A DNA stretch of 64,000 nt from Sphingobacterium tabacisoli (GCF_017908035.1 NZ_JAEQMU010000006.1:1-64000), one strand, 5' to 3'; shown: positions 8,600-18,481, numbered from the stretch's first letter. Numbers and translations: made by a program. Notes: generated by a model not told the origin, from the sequence alone.

Positions 8600-9189
8600 T
8601 TTTACATTAATTTTAATTTAACGTGACTCAGACACAACAACACCATCACCAACTTTAACAGACTCATAATAAACAATCTAAAAAAAACTTTTTTAAATAA
8701 TCGCATCCCAACACCAGACTCTAAAAGATCCCGATATACATGATTTTTTACACCTCACCGAAGATTACAAAGAACGTGATATAGACAAACAACAATACGG
8801 CACATTATCCACGTCTTATTAAAGTTAGGCAAATGATTTGCTTTTATCGGTGGGGAGATGAATTTATAGTAATTTTCTTAGAAAATTTTATCCGTTAGAC
8901 CTAAAAAGTAATACTCAATTCCCCATCTACAACCAGACTTTAGTAACAATCCGCTACTTGATGATTTCACGAGAGATGAGACTAAAAATTGGAATTCTCA
9001 TTTAGGACAACATTTTGTTCACAAAGGTTTGTTTTTCGGCCAAATACGTGGGGAGGTTCAAAATAATTTTTGCCATTTTCCAAACCTTTACACGTCATTA
9101 TTTTCTTCAAAAACAGCAAAAAATAAAGGCTAAAACTACTTTAAACCCATATTTAAGACTTCAAAAAACGTCTTAAACAGAATTTCGTC
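8600..9189. other. AT-rich intergenic stretch upstream of the secreted protein
   Basis: No coding frame, tRNA or strong hairpin is visible. The promoter of the minus-strand gene at 7664-8599 should lie near 8600-8700, but no clear TTG / TAnnTTTG pair can be picked out. Confidence 0.4.
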
Positions 9190-9441
9190 GAGCTACATCG
9201 CAAACGCTACGCGCTAGCGTACAGAGCCTACACGCTAGCGTATAGAATGCAACAACTAACACGTAGAGTCGAACTGCTATCATCTAGAACATACAAGCTA
9301 ATGTACCGACCGCGACAGCTAGCGTATGAAACCAAACAGCTGGCGCATGGAGACGAACGACTAATGTCTACTATCAAGCAGCTAACGTGCCGACCACAGC
9401 AACCAGCCTCTGAGACACAACAACTAGCGCCTAGCGTCTAA
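9190..9441. repeat. Degenerate tandem repeat of about 21 bp
   Basis: Roughly a dozen diverged units share a core resembling 'ACAGCTAGCGTATAGA' (for example CGCTAGCGTACAGAG, CGCTAGCGTATAGAA, AGCTAGCGTATGAAA, AGCTGGCGCATGGAG). A 64-codon plus-strand frame across the block (Gln/Leu/Thr repeats) follows from the periodicity and is not counted as a gene. From 9442 to 9638 nothing more is seen. Confidence 0.55.
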
Positions 9442-9638
9442 GCTTTAGACTCTGAAGTCTACAAGATCTCACTACGAGGAGTAACGATAGCGCGCAAAGC
9501 CCAAACACTTGCACATGGAGGTGGTGCGCCAATACGCGGCCTGCAATCGCAATTCCTTATGGTTAAAAAGCAATACTACCGCAACTAAACAAAGAGGTAT
9601 ATCTTGCTACTTGCAATAATATAAAAAGAGATTAGCAA

Positions 9639-10292
9639 TTATTTGGGGAGCAAATAAAAATAAATTCGTCCCGTTTGAATACTACTTTCCTCAGCACTTG
9701 TATTCGAACCTATTAAAAAAGAGACTAGATCCTTGGTATTATTTCCTTTATGAATTATAGGTGCACTGTACTGACCATTATCATTGATTACTGATACAAC
9801 CTCATCCACATAAGGGAAATCTGGATAGACATAGGAATAATATAAACCAAAATGATTTGATTTGTATAGTTCTTCATAAGCTGTATGTCGGTTATAAACC
9901 GGCTTTTCCCCTTCTTGTATTGGCAACTTCACATACACACAGGTTAACTTAGCTTGTCCGCTGTGGATACCGGGGCTCCAAGGTTTCTCTCTACTAATAA
10001 AATCGTTAATAACCATTGATGTAGGAGAGACATTTTCTACATAGAGTTTTCCATTCTTTGCAACATAAAAGTACAGGTAAGTACCAGATCGCTCTGCTGA
10101 AGGTTCAAGAAACCTAGCAAGACGATCAAAAAACAAATCCATTCCACCTTTTGGTTCAAGTGGTGCCTCAACTGAATAGAAGATTTTGTCTATAGTATCC
10201 CGTGGCACCCCAACAGATATAGAATCTGAAAGATCGGTTGATTGCAAATTCCATGGAAACATAATTAACAATAGAAACTTTAATATTTTCAT
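9639..10292 (-). CDS. Secreted protein with a TonB C-terminal-like domain
   Basis: The 217-residue protein has a hydrophobic N-terminus (MKILKFLLLIMFPW) that is probably a signal peptide. Residues about 41-90 read 'VEAPLEPKGGMDLFFDRLARFLE', then 'GTYLYFYVAKNGKLYVENV'. This matches the pattern of Bacteroidetes TonB-C domains: a Pro/Gly-Gly motif, a helix, then a 'G x V x V x F x V x x D G' strand. The transmembrane helix and Pro-rich linker of a real TonB are missing, and about 125 extra residues follow. It is therefore more likely a periplasmic TonB-C-fold protein than an energy transducer. It may be read through from the serine hydrolase 80 bp upstream. The role is unknown. Confidence 0.55.
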   Translation of the reverse strand: MKILKFLLLIMFPWNLQSTDLSDSISVGVPRDTIDKIFYSVEAPLEPKGGMDLFFDRLARFLEPSAERSGTYLYFYVAKNGKLYVENVSPTSMVINDFISREKPWSPGIHSGQAKLTCVYVKLPIQEGEKPVYNRHTAYEELYKSNHFGLYYSYVYPDFPYVDEVVSVINDNGQYSAPIIHKGNNTKDLVSFLIGSNTSAEESSIQTGRIYFYLLPK

Positions 10293-10372
10293 ACTCTTTT
10301 ATAGTTAAAGGAATATCCTATTTTTTAATCCTGTTTGTAAAACCATATCGCCTATAAGTTAAAATATAACAT

Positions 10373-11812
10373 TTAAAGATTCAACTCCTTAGCTTTATCC
10401 ATGATATTTTTTGTGAGGACGATAAGATCAGAATCGAAATTAGCATCGTAAGATCTTGAATTTAACAATACAGCAACACTATATTCTTCACCATAAATCC
10501 AAAAAGTTGCTGTACCGGCCAAATTCCCCCCATGATAATATCCTTTAAATAAAGTATGGTTAGTTCGCCAACCTTTCGCATAATTATTTCCTGACACGGT
10601 AGACTTAGTAAACATTAGATTCCGTATAGACGAATTTAATATATCCGCTTTTTTGCTCCCTCCATCTATTGCATAGAGTATCTTAAATAGATCTTTACTA
10701 TTAATGATAATACCTCCAGCAGCCTTGTATACTTCCACGAGGTTGCCATAGGCATTATTGTTATTCTGTGCATAGCTAACTACCTCATTTTGTTGTCTTG
10801 TAGATGCCGAATTAGCAGACAAATATATATTTGAAACACCTGCAGGTCCATATATCTCTTTCAGATAAGTCAAGTAATCTTTACCCGTAACAACTTCAAT
10901 TATCTTTCCTAAGGTTCCATATCCCATATTATAATACGCATACTTTGTACCCGGAGCAACCTGTGAAGAATTAAGCATAAGCTGTATACGTCTTTCTAAA
11001 GTATTAGGGTCAGCAGCAGAAAACATCGGGTCACCGCTATAACCAGCAGTATGCTCTAATAAATGTCTTACAGTAACTTGAGCGGACATAGGCCCTACTG
11101 TCGGCCACAGACTCTTCAATATTCCTCCCGGACCGAAAACCAAATCATCAATCCCTACTTTACCATCTTGGATTAATTTCATAATTGCAATAGCTGTATG
11201 CTGCTTAGACATCGAAGCCAGTCTAAATAAATGATCTGGTGTAGCTCTCTCTTTAGTTTCAACATTAGCAAAGCCAGAGGCATTCTGATAAACAATATCT
11301 TCCATACTGTTACGACCAATTGCATAGGATACAGCCGGCATACCGTATTTTTCTATAAATGGATAGATCATCGCATCAATTTCCTTTATCCCTCTCTGGG
11401 CCATAATTGTGTAAACTGGCGAAACAGAGCCATCTTCGGCTACAATAGTAATTTCTTTTGTTCCGCTGAGATCAACAAATCCGGCATTATTATTCAGCGA
11501 AGCCCCATTGATCTTGACCGCTGCTCTTGAAGAAATATTAAAACGTATAAATACTTTGGTTAAATCGACCAGCATAGGTACAGTAACATAACACTTAAAC
11601 CCAGAACGATAAGTATAAGAAGCTTCCTCCAATAAGCTGTTATTTTCTGACTTCATTATAGAAATACTAGACAACTCCTTACTGGATGATTTCATCTCAA
11701 CGTCAACTGGAGGCTTAACTTCCTCAGGTACAACATCATCCTTCTTACAGGACACAATAAATAGAAAGAAAAAAAATAAAAGAGAGAGACTAGATAAATA
11801 TAATTTTCGCAT
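10373..11812 (-). CDS. Lipoprotein serine hydrolase, beta-lactamase/class C fold
   Basis: The frame opens at 11866, but the lipoprotein signal begins with the ATG at 11812 (MRKLYLSS..., lipobox 'FIVSC'), giving 479 residues. Residues about 45-140 form an Ig-like segment ending in 'VSPVYTIMA', like DUF5018-type domains. The catalytic domain follows with all three signatures: SxxK 'SMSK' (about 200-203), YxN 'YYN' (about 293-295) and HxG 'HGG' (about 427-429). Members hydrolyse esters, D-peptides or beta-lactams; the substrate here is not known. A strong terminator separates it from the phosphodiester-glycosidase gene upstream, so it probably has its own promoter. It lies downstream of a SusCD operon and may act on the same cell-surface substrate (inference). 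Confidence 0.85.
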   Translation of the reverse strand: MRKLYLSSLSLLFFFFLFIVSCKKDDVVPEEVKPPVDVEMKSSSKELSSISIMKSENNSLLEEASYTYRSGFKCYVTVPMLVDLTKVFIRFNISSRAAVKINGASLNNNAGFVDLSGTKEITIVAEDGSVSPVYTIMAQRGIKEIDAMIYPFIEKYGMPAVSYAIGRNSMEDIVYQNASGFANVETKERATPDHLFRLASMSKQHTAIAIMKLIQDGKVGIDDLVFGPGGILKSLWPTVGPMSAQVTVRHLLEHTAGYSGDPMFSAADPNTLERRIQLMLNSSQVAPGTKYAYYNMGYGTLGKIIEVVTGKDYLTYLKEIYGPAGVSNIYLSANSASTRQQNEVVSYAQNNNNAYGNLVEVYKAAGGIIINSKDLFKILYAIDGGSKKADILNSSIRNLMFTKSTVSGNNYAKGWRTNHTLFKGYYHGGNLAGTATFWIYGEEYSVAVLLNSRSYDANFDSDLIVLTKNIMDKAKELNL

Positions 11813-11837
11813 AATAAAAGCTATGGTTAGGAAGTTT

Positions 11838-11875
11838 TGAAAAAAGAACTCACTTGAAAGGATCAAGTGAGTTCT
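11838..11875 (-). terminator. Strong terminator between the NAGPA gene and the serine hydrolase
   Basis: Perfect 13-bp arms AGAACTCACTTGA (11845-11857) and TCAAGTGAGTTCT (11863-11875) flank a 5-nt loop. On the minus strand the stem runs straight into T residues (11838-11844). It ends the SusC/SusD/DUF4397/NAGPA operon 6 bp after the last stop codon. Confidence 0.9.
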
Positions 11876-11880
11876 ACATC

Positions 11881-12921
11881 CTATTTAGGAACAACAATCG
11901 CTATTCCATTCGCCAAGGTTCCTGGGGCTATTACTCCAGCACTAGTTGTAGGCGCATTCACTAAAGGAAAAGTAGTCTTTCCTTTAGAATCCTCTTGTCT
12001 AATTGTCATTTGACCATACTGTGAGTAATAAGGCATAAATCCTTTATACATCCCCCACCCCCTTAATAATGTGGCCATATTTGGAAGCCCCATACCAACC
12101 GACACATTTGGGCGGTTGCCTTCTAAAACCACAAAAAACAACTTACTTTCATCTTGATTAACTCCAACGATACTACGCGCCAGAACTGATGTCGATGCTG
12201 TATTGGTATTATTAGGACCATACATTAACCATGTGGGGCCTGAAACCTGATGGACTAATTCACTTTGCTCTACCCAAGTTGTAGGATAAGTGGTAATATT
12301 TGGGCTATTTCCCAAGAATACTTCTCCACTTTTCTTAACTCCCAAATAAGGAATAAGTTTGTTCGCATTCGTACTGGCAACAGCTTTCATCACTTTATCA
12401 TAATACACAAAACCATTGGTAGTAATCCCGTAGGTATTTGTTGTAGATGTACTCATATTATCTCCATTTATTGATGCTAGGATTTTACCCCCAATCCCTT
12501 CATTATCCGCTGTCATCTGGTCTAAAACCTGCCTATTGTTTAAAGCCACACCATATGCCGACATCGAAACCACTTTTACTTTAGGATTCTTGATATCCGC
12601 TTGAACGACATGTATCATTTGACGTTGATCCAATCCATCAATAAAGACAATTTTAGCATATTCCACACCCTCTGAAAGAGTCCATGTTGTGTCAGAGATA
12701 AAACTTTTAAACATTTTATTTTTACTGTCCTCTAAAGTTGTTACATACCAAGACTTCTGCGTATCTATAATCTCTTTATCCTTTTCTTGACTTGCCTTAA
12801 AGTATGCCTCTCTATCAAACTCCGGATAATCATCCCGTTGCTTACACCCCCCTATTAATAAACAACCAATAATCCCCAAACCTAACGTATATTTTAAACT
12901 AATTTTTTCTAAATTTCCCAT
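11881..12921 (-). CDS. Phosphodiester glycosidase (NAGPA-domain) lipoprotein
   Basis: The 346-residue protein has a lipobox in 'LLIGGC'. Its body matches the NAGPA fold of the uncovering enzyme and bacterial YigE-like proteins: 'YAKIVFIDGLDQRQMIHVVQ', 'VKVVSMSAYGVALNNRQVLDQM', then 'ASINGDNMSTSTTNTYGITTNG' and 'FFVVLEGNRPNVSVGMGLPNMATLL'. These are the conserved Asn-Gly-Asp and Gly-Arg-Pro type blocks. Family members remove alpha-GlcNAc or similar sugars from phosphodiesters. It is the last gene of the SusCD operon; its start is 2 bp after the DUF4397 stop. A role in trimming a phosphodiester-containing glycan brought in by the SusCD pair is inference. Confidence 0.85.
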   Translation of the reverse strand: MGNLEKISLKYTLGLGIIGCLLIGGCKQRDDYPEFDREAYFKASQEKDKEIIDTQKSWYVTTLEDSKNKMFKSFISDTTWTLSEGVEYAKIVFIDGLDQRQMIHVVQADIKNPKVKVVSMSAYGVALNNRQVLDQMTADNEGIGGKILASINGDNMSTSTTNTYGITTNGFVYYDKVMKAVASTNANKLIPYLGVKKSGEVFLGNSPNITTYPTTWVEQSELVHQVSGPTWLMYGPNNTNTASTSVLARSIVGVNQDESKLFFVVLEGNRPNVSVGMGLPNMATLLRGWGMYKGFMPYYSQYGQMTIRQEDSKGKTTFPLVNAPTTSAGVIAPGTLANGIAIVVPK

Positions 12922-12923
12922 GA

Positions 12924-13763
12924 CTATCTCGTTATTGAAAATGATAAATATGGCATTTGATCTGAAGTTGTCATACCTGCATAACCCATAGTAAAAATGG
13001 TGAGCACTTTACGATCCAAATACTCAAAATAATTTGAAGATGATGTTGCACTACTGCTATAACGAGCCAAAACGTTTGACTCAATTACGGGTGCTTGGTG
13101 CGGACGAATTTTGAATGTCCGTTTAAATCCACTCCGAATTACGAAAGGCTCACTAACCTCCATATATTTAATGTTACTCATTATTAATGTATCCATTTCT
13201 GAAGAATGGTTAACAGCAGTAGTACCTGACGCCCACTTACCGATATACAGATCCACAGATTCTACATTCGGTATCATATTAATAATTTGATATCTAAATG
13301 TACCAGAATCTGGAACTGTTAGGTTTTCCTTAATAATTGTAGCCTTTGTTGCTGATAGTGTATCAGAAAACAACAAAGTATATTTCCCACCCTTTTCCAA
13401 GTCAAACCTCGCTCTGTGAAATACAATAGAGTCTTCACCATTATCTACTTTTTGGGGTAATGCCAATTCGAATTCAGTTGACCCCGCATCTAGTAAAATA
13501 AACTCATTTGTTGCAGCACCATTTGTCCCAAACCCTCCACCTGGATAAGGCTGCCTCATCAATATTTTTGGTGTAATGCGCTTGCCATTTGCTTTTACGT
13601 ACATCCTAGGATTCCCCGGATATGCTGAACCAATAATTACTTTTACGACTGCCTTTGTCTCATCAAGTGGTTTCAAATCCCCATAATCTTCTACGCCAGG
13701 TTTACAAGCACTAGCGAAGATCAAAGAAAAAAGAACCAATATTAAATAATTAAAATTTCTCAT
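12924..13763 (-). CDS. DUF4397-like lipoprotein
   Basis: The 279-residue protein has a lipobox in 'IFASAC'. The middle region ('FRYQIINMIPNVESVDLYIGKW') resembles the DUF4397 core, with its 'R-I-N-x-x-P-x-x-x-x-V-D-V-Y' pattern, followed by a beta-rich part with a strand-like 'FKRTFKIRPHQAP'. Proteins of this sort are often encoded with SusCD pairs and probably sit on the outer membrane; no enzyme activity is indicated. It lies between SusD (11 bp before) and the NAGPA gene (2 bp after) in one operon. It could instead be a SusE/F-like glycan binder. Confidence 0.6.
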   Translation of the reverse strand: MRNFNYLILVLFSLIFASACKPGVEDYGDLKPLDETKAVVKVIIGSAYPGNPRMYVKANGKRITPKILMRQPYPGGGFGTNGAATNEFILLDAGSTEFELALPQKVDNGEDSIVFHRARFDLEKGGKYTLLFSDTLSATKATIIKENLTVPDSGTFRYQIINMIPNVESVDLYIGKWASGTTAVNHSSEMDTLIMSNIKYMEVSEPFVIRSGFKRTFKIRPHQAPVIESNVLARYSSSATSSSNYFEYLDRKVLTIFTMGYAGMTTSDQMPYLSFSITR

Positions 13764-13774
13764 AATTCACATTT

Positions 13775-15364
13775 TTAGTTATCTGGTGTTACAAACCATA
13801 CTTTTTTTGTCCCATAATTAGGCTCTAATCCGCCCCATTTTTCCAATTCCTTTCTGTTCCAATTATATTCAGAATAGTATCTTGGCTTTAATCGATACGC
13901 GTATTCTCCATGTAACAAATTAACTGGGTGAAAATGTTTATAAATACTTAAATCATATTGATATTTTCGCATATCTGACCAAGTTTCAATTGATCCCCAC
14001 GGCCACAGCGCAATGTACTTTTGCAACATAATGTCCTTTATACCCAGGCTCAATTTATCTGTTGACTGAACGACTTCAGAACTTGACACATAAGCCAAAG
14101 CTTCTGGTTCAGAAATTCTAGCTTCATCGCCCATTCCTGTTGCTGACAAATATGAATTGACAAAATCCATACTAGCAATAATACCTCTTCGATAGCAATC
14201 GTATGCTACATCCATATCTCCTTTATAAAACGCAGCTTCGGATCTAATAAACAACATTTGGGCATGTGTAATGATTGGAAAACTAGCATTATTCTTAAAA
14301 ATAAACTTACCTAAATATTCATTATTGTCCATTCTACCCACCATTGCTGGAATTGAAGCATTTGCTGCCCCCGCTCCTGGCGTAGCAGCCCTGAAGACCG
14401 AATCAGAAAAAGTTCTAACAAGCATTCTCATTAATCGTGGGTCAGTCGAACTTGTCGTGTCGGCTTTAAACTCTCCATGTATTCCCCCTGTTAGATACTT
14501 CAAAATTGGAGTTCCAGCATGCATAAATTGAGTATTTCTCAATCTCGAAATCTCAGTTCCCCAAACATTAGAGGTTGCTTCGCTACTTGCTCTAAATCTA
14601 ACCCTCGCATCATCATTCAAATTTGCAAAAGACAAGTCGGTATATTTCAAAACTGAATCTGCATAAGAGGTTTTGAAAGCAGGCTTATTTATAAGTCGAC
14701 TATATTGAATTGCACGAATAGCGTGTGTAAATTTTGTCCATTTAATCAGATCTCCTCCATATATATTATCTCCGGAATAACTAGCCAAATGTTTTGCCGA
14801 GCTTTGAATAGGCTTAGCGTTTAGATATTTTAAGGCTGAATCACACCACTGGCGAACCTTTGCATAAACTTCAGGTTGATCCTGATAGGCAAAACTAAGC
14901 CTGTTTTCCTCGAATGCTTGATCCAATACAATGGGACCATGTAAATCTGTTAACATTTGGTACGCCCAAGCTTTTATGGCATAGCCAATTCCAACAAATT
15001 CTGTTTTGCCATCTTCCTTACCTAAACGTATCATTTCTTCTAGATTTTTACCTAGATCGAAATAAACAGTTCGCCACATCCGTTCACCTACATTTTCTTG
15101 TGGCTGATTATGTCCGTGTCTTTCCCAGTACAAAGACCCCTCGACATTATCACTACTCCCTACAAAATATTGTATGTATTTGTTGACCGTTCTATTATCA
15201 AAGCTGAGCCCCTCAGCCATTCTAAAAGTGATGGGAGCAATTAGCACCTCAGGACTTACCTCTTGTGGAAATGTTTTATCGGTATTAACATCTAAGAATT
15301 TTTTACAACTACCAAGAGACGTAGCTATTAAAATAATTACAAGACCTATATTTTTAATTCTCAT
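13775..15364 (-). CDS. SusD-like_2 family nutrient-binding lipoprotein
   Basis: I chose the ATG at 15364 (529 residues); the frame extends only to a TTG at 15373. The lipobox is 'SLGSC'. The sequence fits the SusD-like_2 branch rather than classic RagB: 'SPEVLIAPITFRMAEGL', 'WRTVYFDLGKNLEEMI', 'IGYAIKAWAYQMLTDLHGPI', 'RSEAAFYKGD' and 'QKYIALWPWGSIETWSDMRKY' match its helical TPR blocks and C-terminal region. It follows the SusC stop by 12 bp and pairs with it. The substrate is unknown, although the downstream NAGPA enzyme hints at a phosphodiester-linked glycan. Confidence 0.9.
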   Translation of the reverse strand: MRIKNIGLVIILIATSLGSCKKFLDVNTDKTFPQEVSPEVLIAPITFRMAEGLSFDNRTVNKYIQYFVGSSDNVEGSLYWERHGHNQPQENVGERMWRTVYFDLGKNLEEMIRLGKEDGKTEFVGIGYAIKAWAYQMLTDLHGPIVLDQAFEENRLSFAYQDQPEVYAKVRQWCDSALKYLNAKPIQSSAKHLASYSGDNIYGGDLIKWTKFTHAIRAIQYSRLINKPAFKTSYADSVLKYTDLSFANLNDDARVRFRASSEATSNVWGTEISRLRNTQFMHAGTPILKYLTGGIHGEFKADTTSSTDPRLMRMLVRTFSDSVFRAATPGAGAANASIPAMVGRMDNNEYLGKFIFKNNASFPIITHAQMLFIRSEAAFYKGDMDVAYDCYRRGIIASMDFVNSYLSATGMGDEARISEPEALAYVSSSEVVQSTDKLSLGIKDIMLQKYIALWPWGSIETWSDMRKYQYDLSIYKHFHPVNLLHGEYAYRLKPRYYSEYNWNRKELEKWGGLEPNYGTKKVWFVTPDN

Positions 15365-15376
15365 ACTCTTCAAATT

Positions 15377-18300
15377 TTATAGTTTTAATCTTAAGCCAAA
15401 GTTATAGCCTCTTGGTTTACCCATACCCCCACCGTCAATACCGAAACCACCAACTCCACCAATACCTGGCGTATTAGAGTTGGTTTCTGGATCAAAGCCA
15501 GAATAATTCGTAAACAAGAAAACGTCCGTAGCAGTAAAAAACACACTCATCGTTGTATTTTTACCAAATTTAGTAATCCATGATTTTGGTAATTGTTGAC
15601 TCAAAGTGATATCTCTCAACCTAAATGTCCAGATATCTTTTTCAATGAAACTCCTACTGAGAAAAGAAGTATAATAAAGATAGTTGTAATATGGAGTTAC
15701 CGCTATATTATTTAATGTCGGATTAGCTGTGTTCTCTAATCCGTCTTCCCACACACCCTCTATTACCCGAGGTTGCTCTCTATTTAAAGTTTTCTTAGAC
15801 AACCCTAATCTGACCATGTTATACTCTAAACCGTTAACCACATCACCACCTACCCGCAAATCCCACAAAAATGTAAGTGACGTATTTTTATACCTTAAAC
15901 TATTTATTGTTCCTAAAGTGTAATCAGGAATACGATTACCAACAGGTAAATAGTCATCTCTACCAATTACAGGTAAGCCAGTTTCAGGATTGATTAATAC
16001 CAACCCATCGTTGTTACGCTTGTAATCCGTTGCCATCAAATTTCCAATGCTATAGCCTGGAGCGGCTCCCGAACGCATACCACCAAAGATCCATGTATCT
16101 GAATCATAAGTTTCAGGAAGCTCTTTAGCTAAGGAAATTACCTTTCCTTTATTCTGGGTAAAGTTAAATGTCAAATTCCAATTAAAATCTGGCTTTTTAA
16201 TAGGATTAAGTTTAGCTTGGATTTCAATACCCTGAGATTCAACAGTACCACCATTCATCATTTTTAAAATATATCCAGTAGCATAACTTGTCCGAGGTCT
16301 AAAGATCTGATTTTTACTAACCCTCGTGTAATACGTAAAATCGAATGTCAAAAAGTTTTTAAAAAGTGAAAATTCAATCCCTGCTTCCTTATCTATTGTC
16401 GTCTCCGGCTTAAGAGTAGAATTAGCACCATTCACATCGTAAGCCATCCCTGCTCCTGTGGATGTTTGCCCAGTATATTTTGATAGAGTTTGGTAAGGTA
16501 AAAATGGTTGTTTACCTGTCATGGATACAGAAGCCCTCAATTTACCATCTGAAATAAATTTCTGATCCTTCATAAAATCCAGATCGGTAAAATTGAATGC
16601 AATAGAGCCCGACGGATAAGAGAACCAAGGTTTATTCGGCATTAATCTGGACGAACCATCGACCCTTAATGTTCCGGTTAAATAAAGAAGCGTTTTATAA
16701 CCGAATACTGCCTGACCAAGAATACCAACATTCCTCGTTTCCGTCATCGACTGCTTCGCTTTCCGTTCTTCAGGATCGGTCACATTGATACTGTAAAAAT
16801 CGGGATCCGCAAATTTTCTCCCATATTGAGAGTGCGTTCTAGTTTGATATGAATCAAAAGTTGACGCAACTACCGCATTTAAAGAAAAATCTTCACCAAA
16901 TTTAAAACGACCTCGAGCTGAAAACTGACCATTCATCACTCTAGCTCGTTGATCGTATTGTGTAATTTCACCGGCGTCCGCATCAGCATCATCTGCACTG
17001 GTACCAGATCCTTTATACGACTGCGCATGGTAAACCTGTTCACCATGAGTCGTAGCATAATCCACACCAAATACCCCATTCAATGTTAACCACTTTAGTG
17101 GAGTATAGGTCAAATTAGCTGTAGCTCTTGTTCTATTAACATTATCAAATGATGTATTCCTGTAAACATCCCAAAATGGGTTATCCAATTCACTATAAAT
17201 ACTACCCGAATTTAATACACGATTACCAAACATATCAATCCAGTCTCTCACATCATAAAGAGGATTGAATCTTAATAATGTATACATAAAGCTAGATTGC
17301 CCCCTTCTAGTTTTATCATTCTGAGAATCCATATAATTAAAAGTCGTGTTCAACTTTAGATTAGGAGCAATATCAACTGAGTTATTTAAACTCGTTTGTA
17401 AACGCTTATACCGAGTATTAGGGACAACCCCTGTATTGTCATTGTATTCTGCCGACCATCTAAAACTCAAAGGGCCCGCTCCCCCTTCAGCTCCGATATT
17501 GTGCTTATTCGTATAACCCGTTCTAAAAAAATTCTTTATATTATCTGTATAAAGAAATGTTCCCTCTGGATACATTGGACCTTCTGCGTACGTAGAAGTT
17601 CCATTATAGATACCATTTACTCCATTCGAATAAATATATTGTCTCTCGGGAAACTTGTCTACATATTGTAAACGGCCCGCGTAGCTATAATTTACAGAAG
17701 TGCGTCCTTGTCTACCTTTTTTAGTGGTAATCAATATAGCCCCCCCTGCACCTTGACTACCATACAGCGCAGTTGCTTCGGCACCTTTCATAATAACATA
17801 AGATTCGATATCCTCCGGATTCAAATCAATACCTCGATTAGAATAGTCCATTGTGGTATTTGTCATTTCGCCGGCGTTATTGGGCCCCGTGGCAAGATCA
17901 CTTTCATTCATTGTGCTATTGTTTACAGGAACTCCATCTACTACAATCAAAGCATTATTGTCTCCGGAAACAGAAACAAAACCTCTTAAAACTATTTGAG
18001 CAGAGGCACCTGGTAGTCCACTTGTACCATTAACCATTAATCCTGGAACACGTCCTTGTAAACCGTTAAAAAATTCAGCTCGTTGTGTGGCGGCAACTTC
18101 ATCTCCATCTACTTTAGGAACCGAATACCCTAAAGATTTGCGATCACGATCGATACCAAATGCAGTGACCACAACTTCATCGATAGATGACTCATCGTCT
18201 TTCATCGTCACATTTAGCACATTATCGTTTCCTATTTTCATTTCTATTGTTGTAAATCCAACAGAACGAAAAATTAACACAGCTCCGTCTGAAACTTTAA

Positions 18301-18481
18301 TTGTGTAGGTCCCCGAAGCATTGGTTGCTGCTTGATTAGATTTTCCCTTTTCTTGCACAGAGACGCCAGATAGACCAACCCCAGATCCATTGCTGACTTT
18401 TCCGCTGATACTTCGTTGGGCATACGCCTGCGTGCTAAAGAATACTAGCCCAAAGACGAAAAGAAGTAAACGTCCTTTCAT
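15377..18481 (-). CDS. SusC/RagA-family TonB-dependent receptor
   Basis: The frame opens at 18700, but the first 73 codons are low-complexity and the signal peptide starts at the ATG at 18481 (MKGRLLLFVFG..., cleavage after 'AYAQ'), giving 1034 residues. A CTD beta domain (about 21-90) is followed by the plug ('IVLRGFVSVSGDNNALIVVD', 'YVIMKGAEATALYGSQGAGG', a SusC-type plug motif with Gly in place of the usual Asp) and the barrel. The C-terminus is glycine-rich before the last strand. There is no STN domain and no sigma/FecR pair, so regulation is not of the transducer type. It is the first gene of the operon with SusD-like_2, DUF4397 and NAGPA genes. Confidence 0.95.
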   Translation of the reverse strand: MKGRLLLFVFGLVFFSTQAYAQRSISGKVSNGSGVGLSGVSVQEKGKSNQAATNASGTYTIKVSDGAVLIFRSVGFTTIEMKIGNDNVLNVTMKDDESSIDEVVVTAFGIDRDRKSLGYSVPKVDGDEVAATQRAEFFNGLQGRVPGLMVNGTSGLPGASAQIVLRGFVSVSGDNNALIVVDGVPVNNSTMNESDLATGPNNAGEMTNTTMDYSNRGIDLNPEDIESYVIMKGAEATALYGSQGAGGAILITTKKGRQGRTSVNYSYAGRLQYVDKFPERQYIYSNGVNGIYNGTSTYAEGPMYPEGTFLYTDNIKNFFRTGYTNKHNIGAEGGAGPLSFRWSAEYNDNTGVVPNTRYKRLQTSLNNSVDIAPNLKLNTTFNYMDSQNDKTRRGQSSFMYTLLRFNPLYDVRDWIDMFGNRVLNSGSIYSELDNPFWDVYRNTSFDNVNRTRATANLTYTPLKWLTLNGVFGVDYATTHGEQVYHAQSYKGSGTSADDADADAGEITQYDQRARVMNGQFSARGRFKFGEDFSLNAVVASTFDSYQTRTHSQYGRKFADPDFYSINVTDPEERKAKQSMTETRNVGILGQAVFGYKTLLYLTGTLRVDGSSRLMPNKPWFSYPSGSIAFNFTDLDFMKDQKFISDGKLRASVSMTGKQPFLPYQTLSKYTGQTSTGAGMAYDVNGANSTLKPETTIDKEAGIEFSLFKNFLTFDFTYYTRVSKNQIFRPRTSYATGYILKMMNGGTVESQGIEIQAKLNPIKKPDFNWNLTFNFTQNKGKVISLAKELPETYDSDTWIFGGMRSGAAPGYSIGNLMATDYKRNNDGLVLINPETGLPVIGRDDYLPVGNRIPDYTLGTINSLRYKNTSLTFLWDLRVGGDVVNGLEYNMVRLGLSKKTLNREQPRVIEGVWEDGLENTANPTLNNIAVTPYYNYLYYTSFLSRSFIEKDIWTFRLRDITLSQQLPKSWITKFGKNTTMSVFFTATDVFLFTNYSGFDPETNSNTPGIGGVGGFGIDGGGMGKPRGYNFGLRLKL

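Noticed and set aside
9247..9441. 64-codon plus-strand frame in the 21-bp repeat
   Set aside because: Low-complexity product of the repeat period, with no homologous features and no plausible context.
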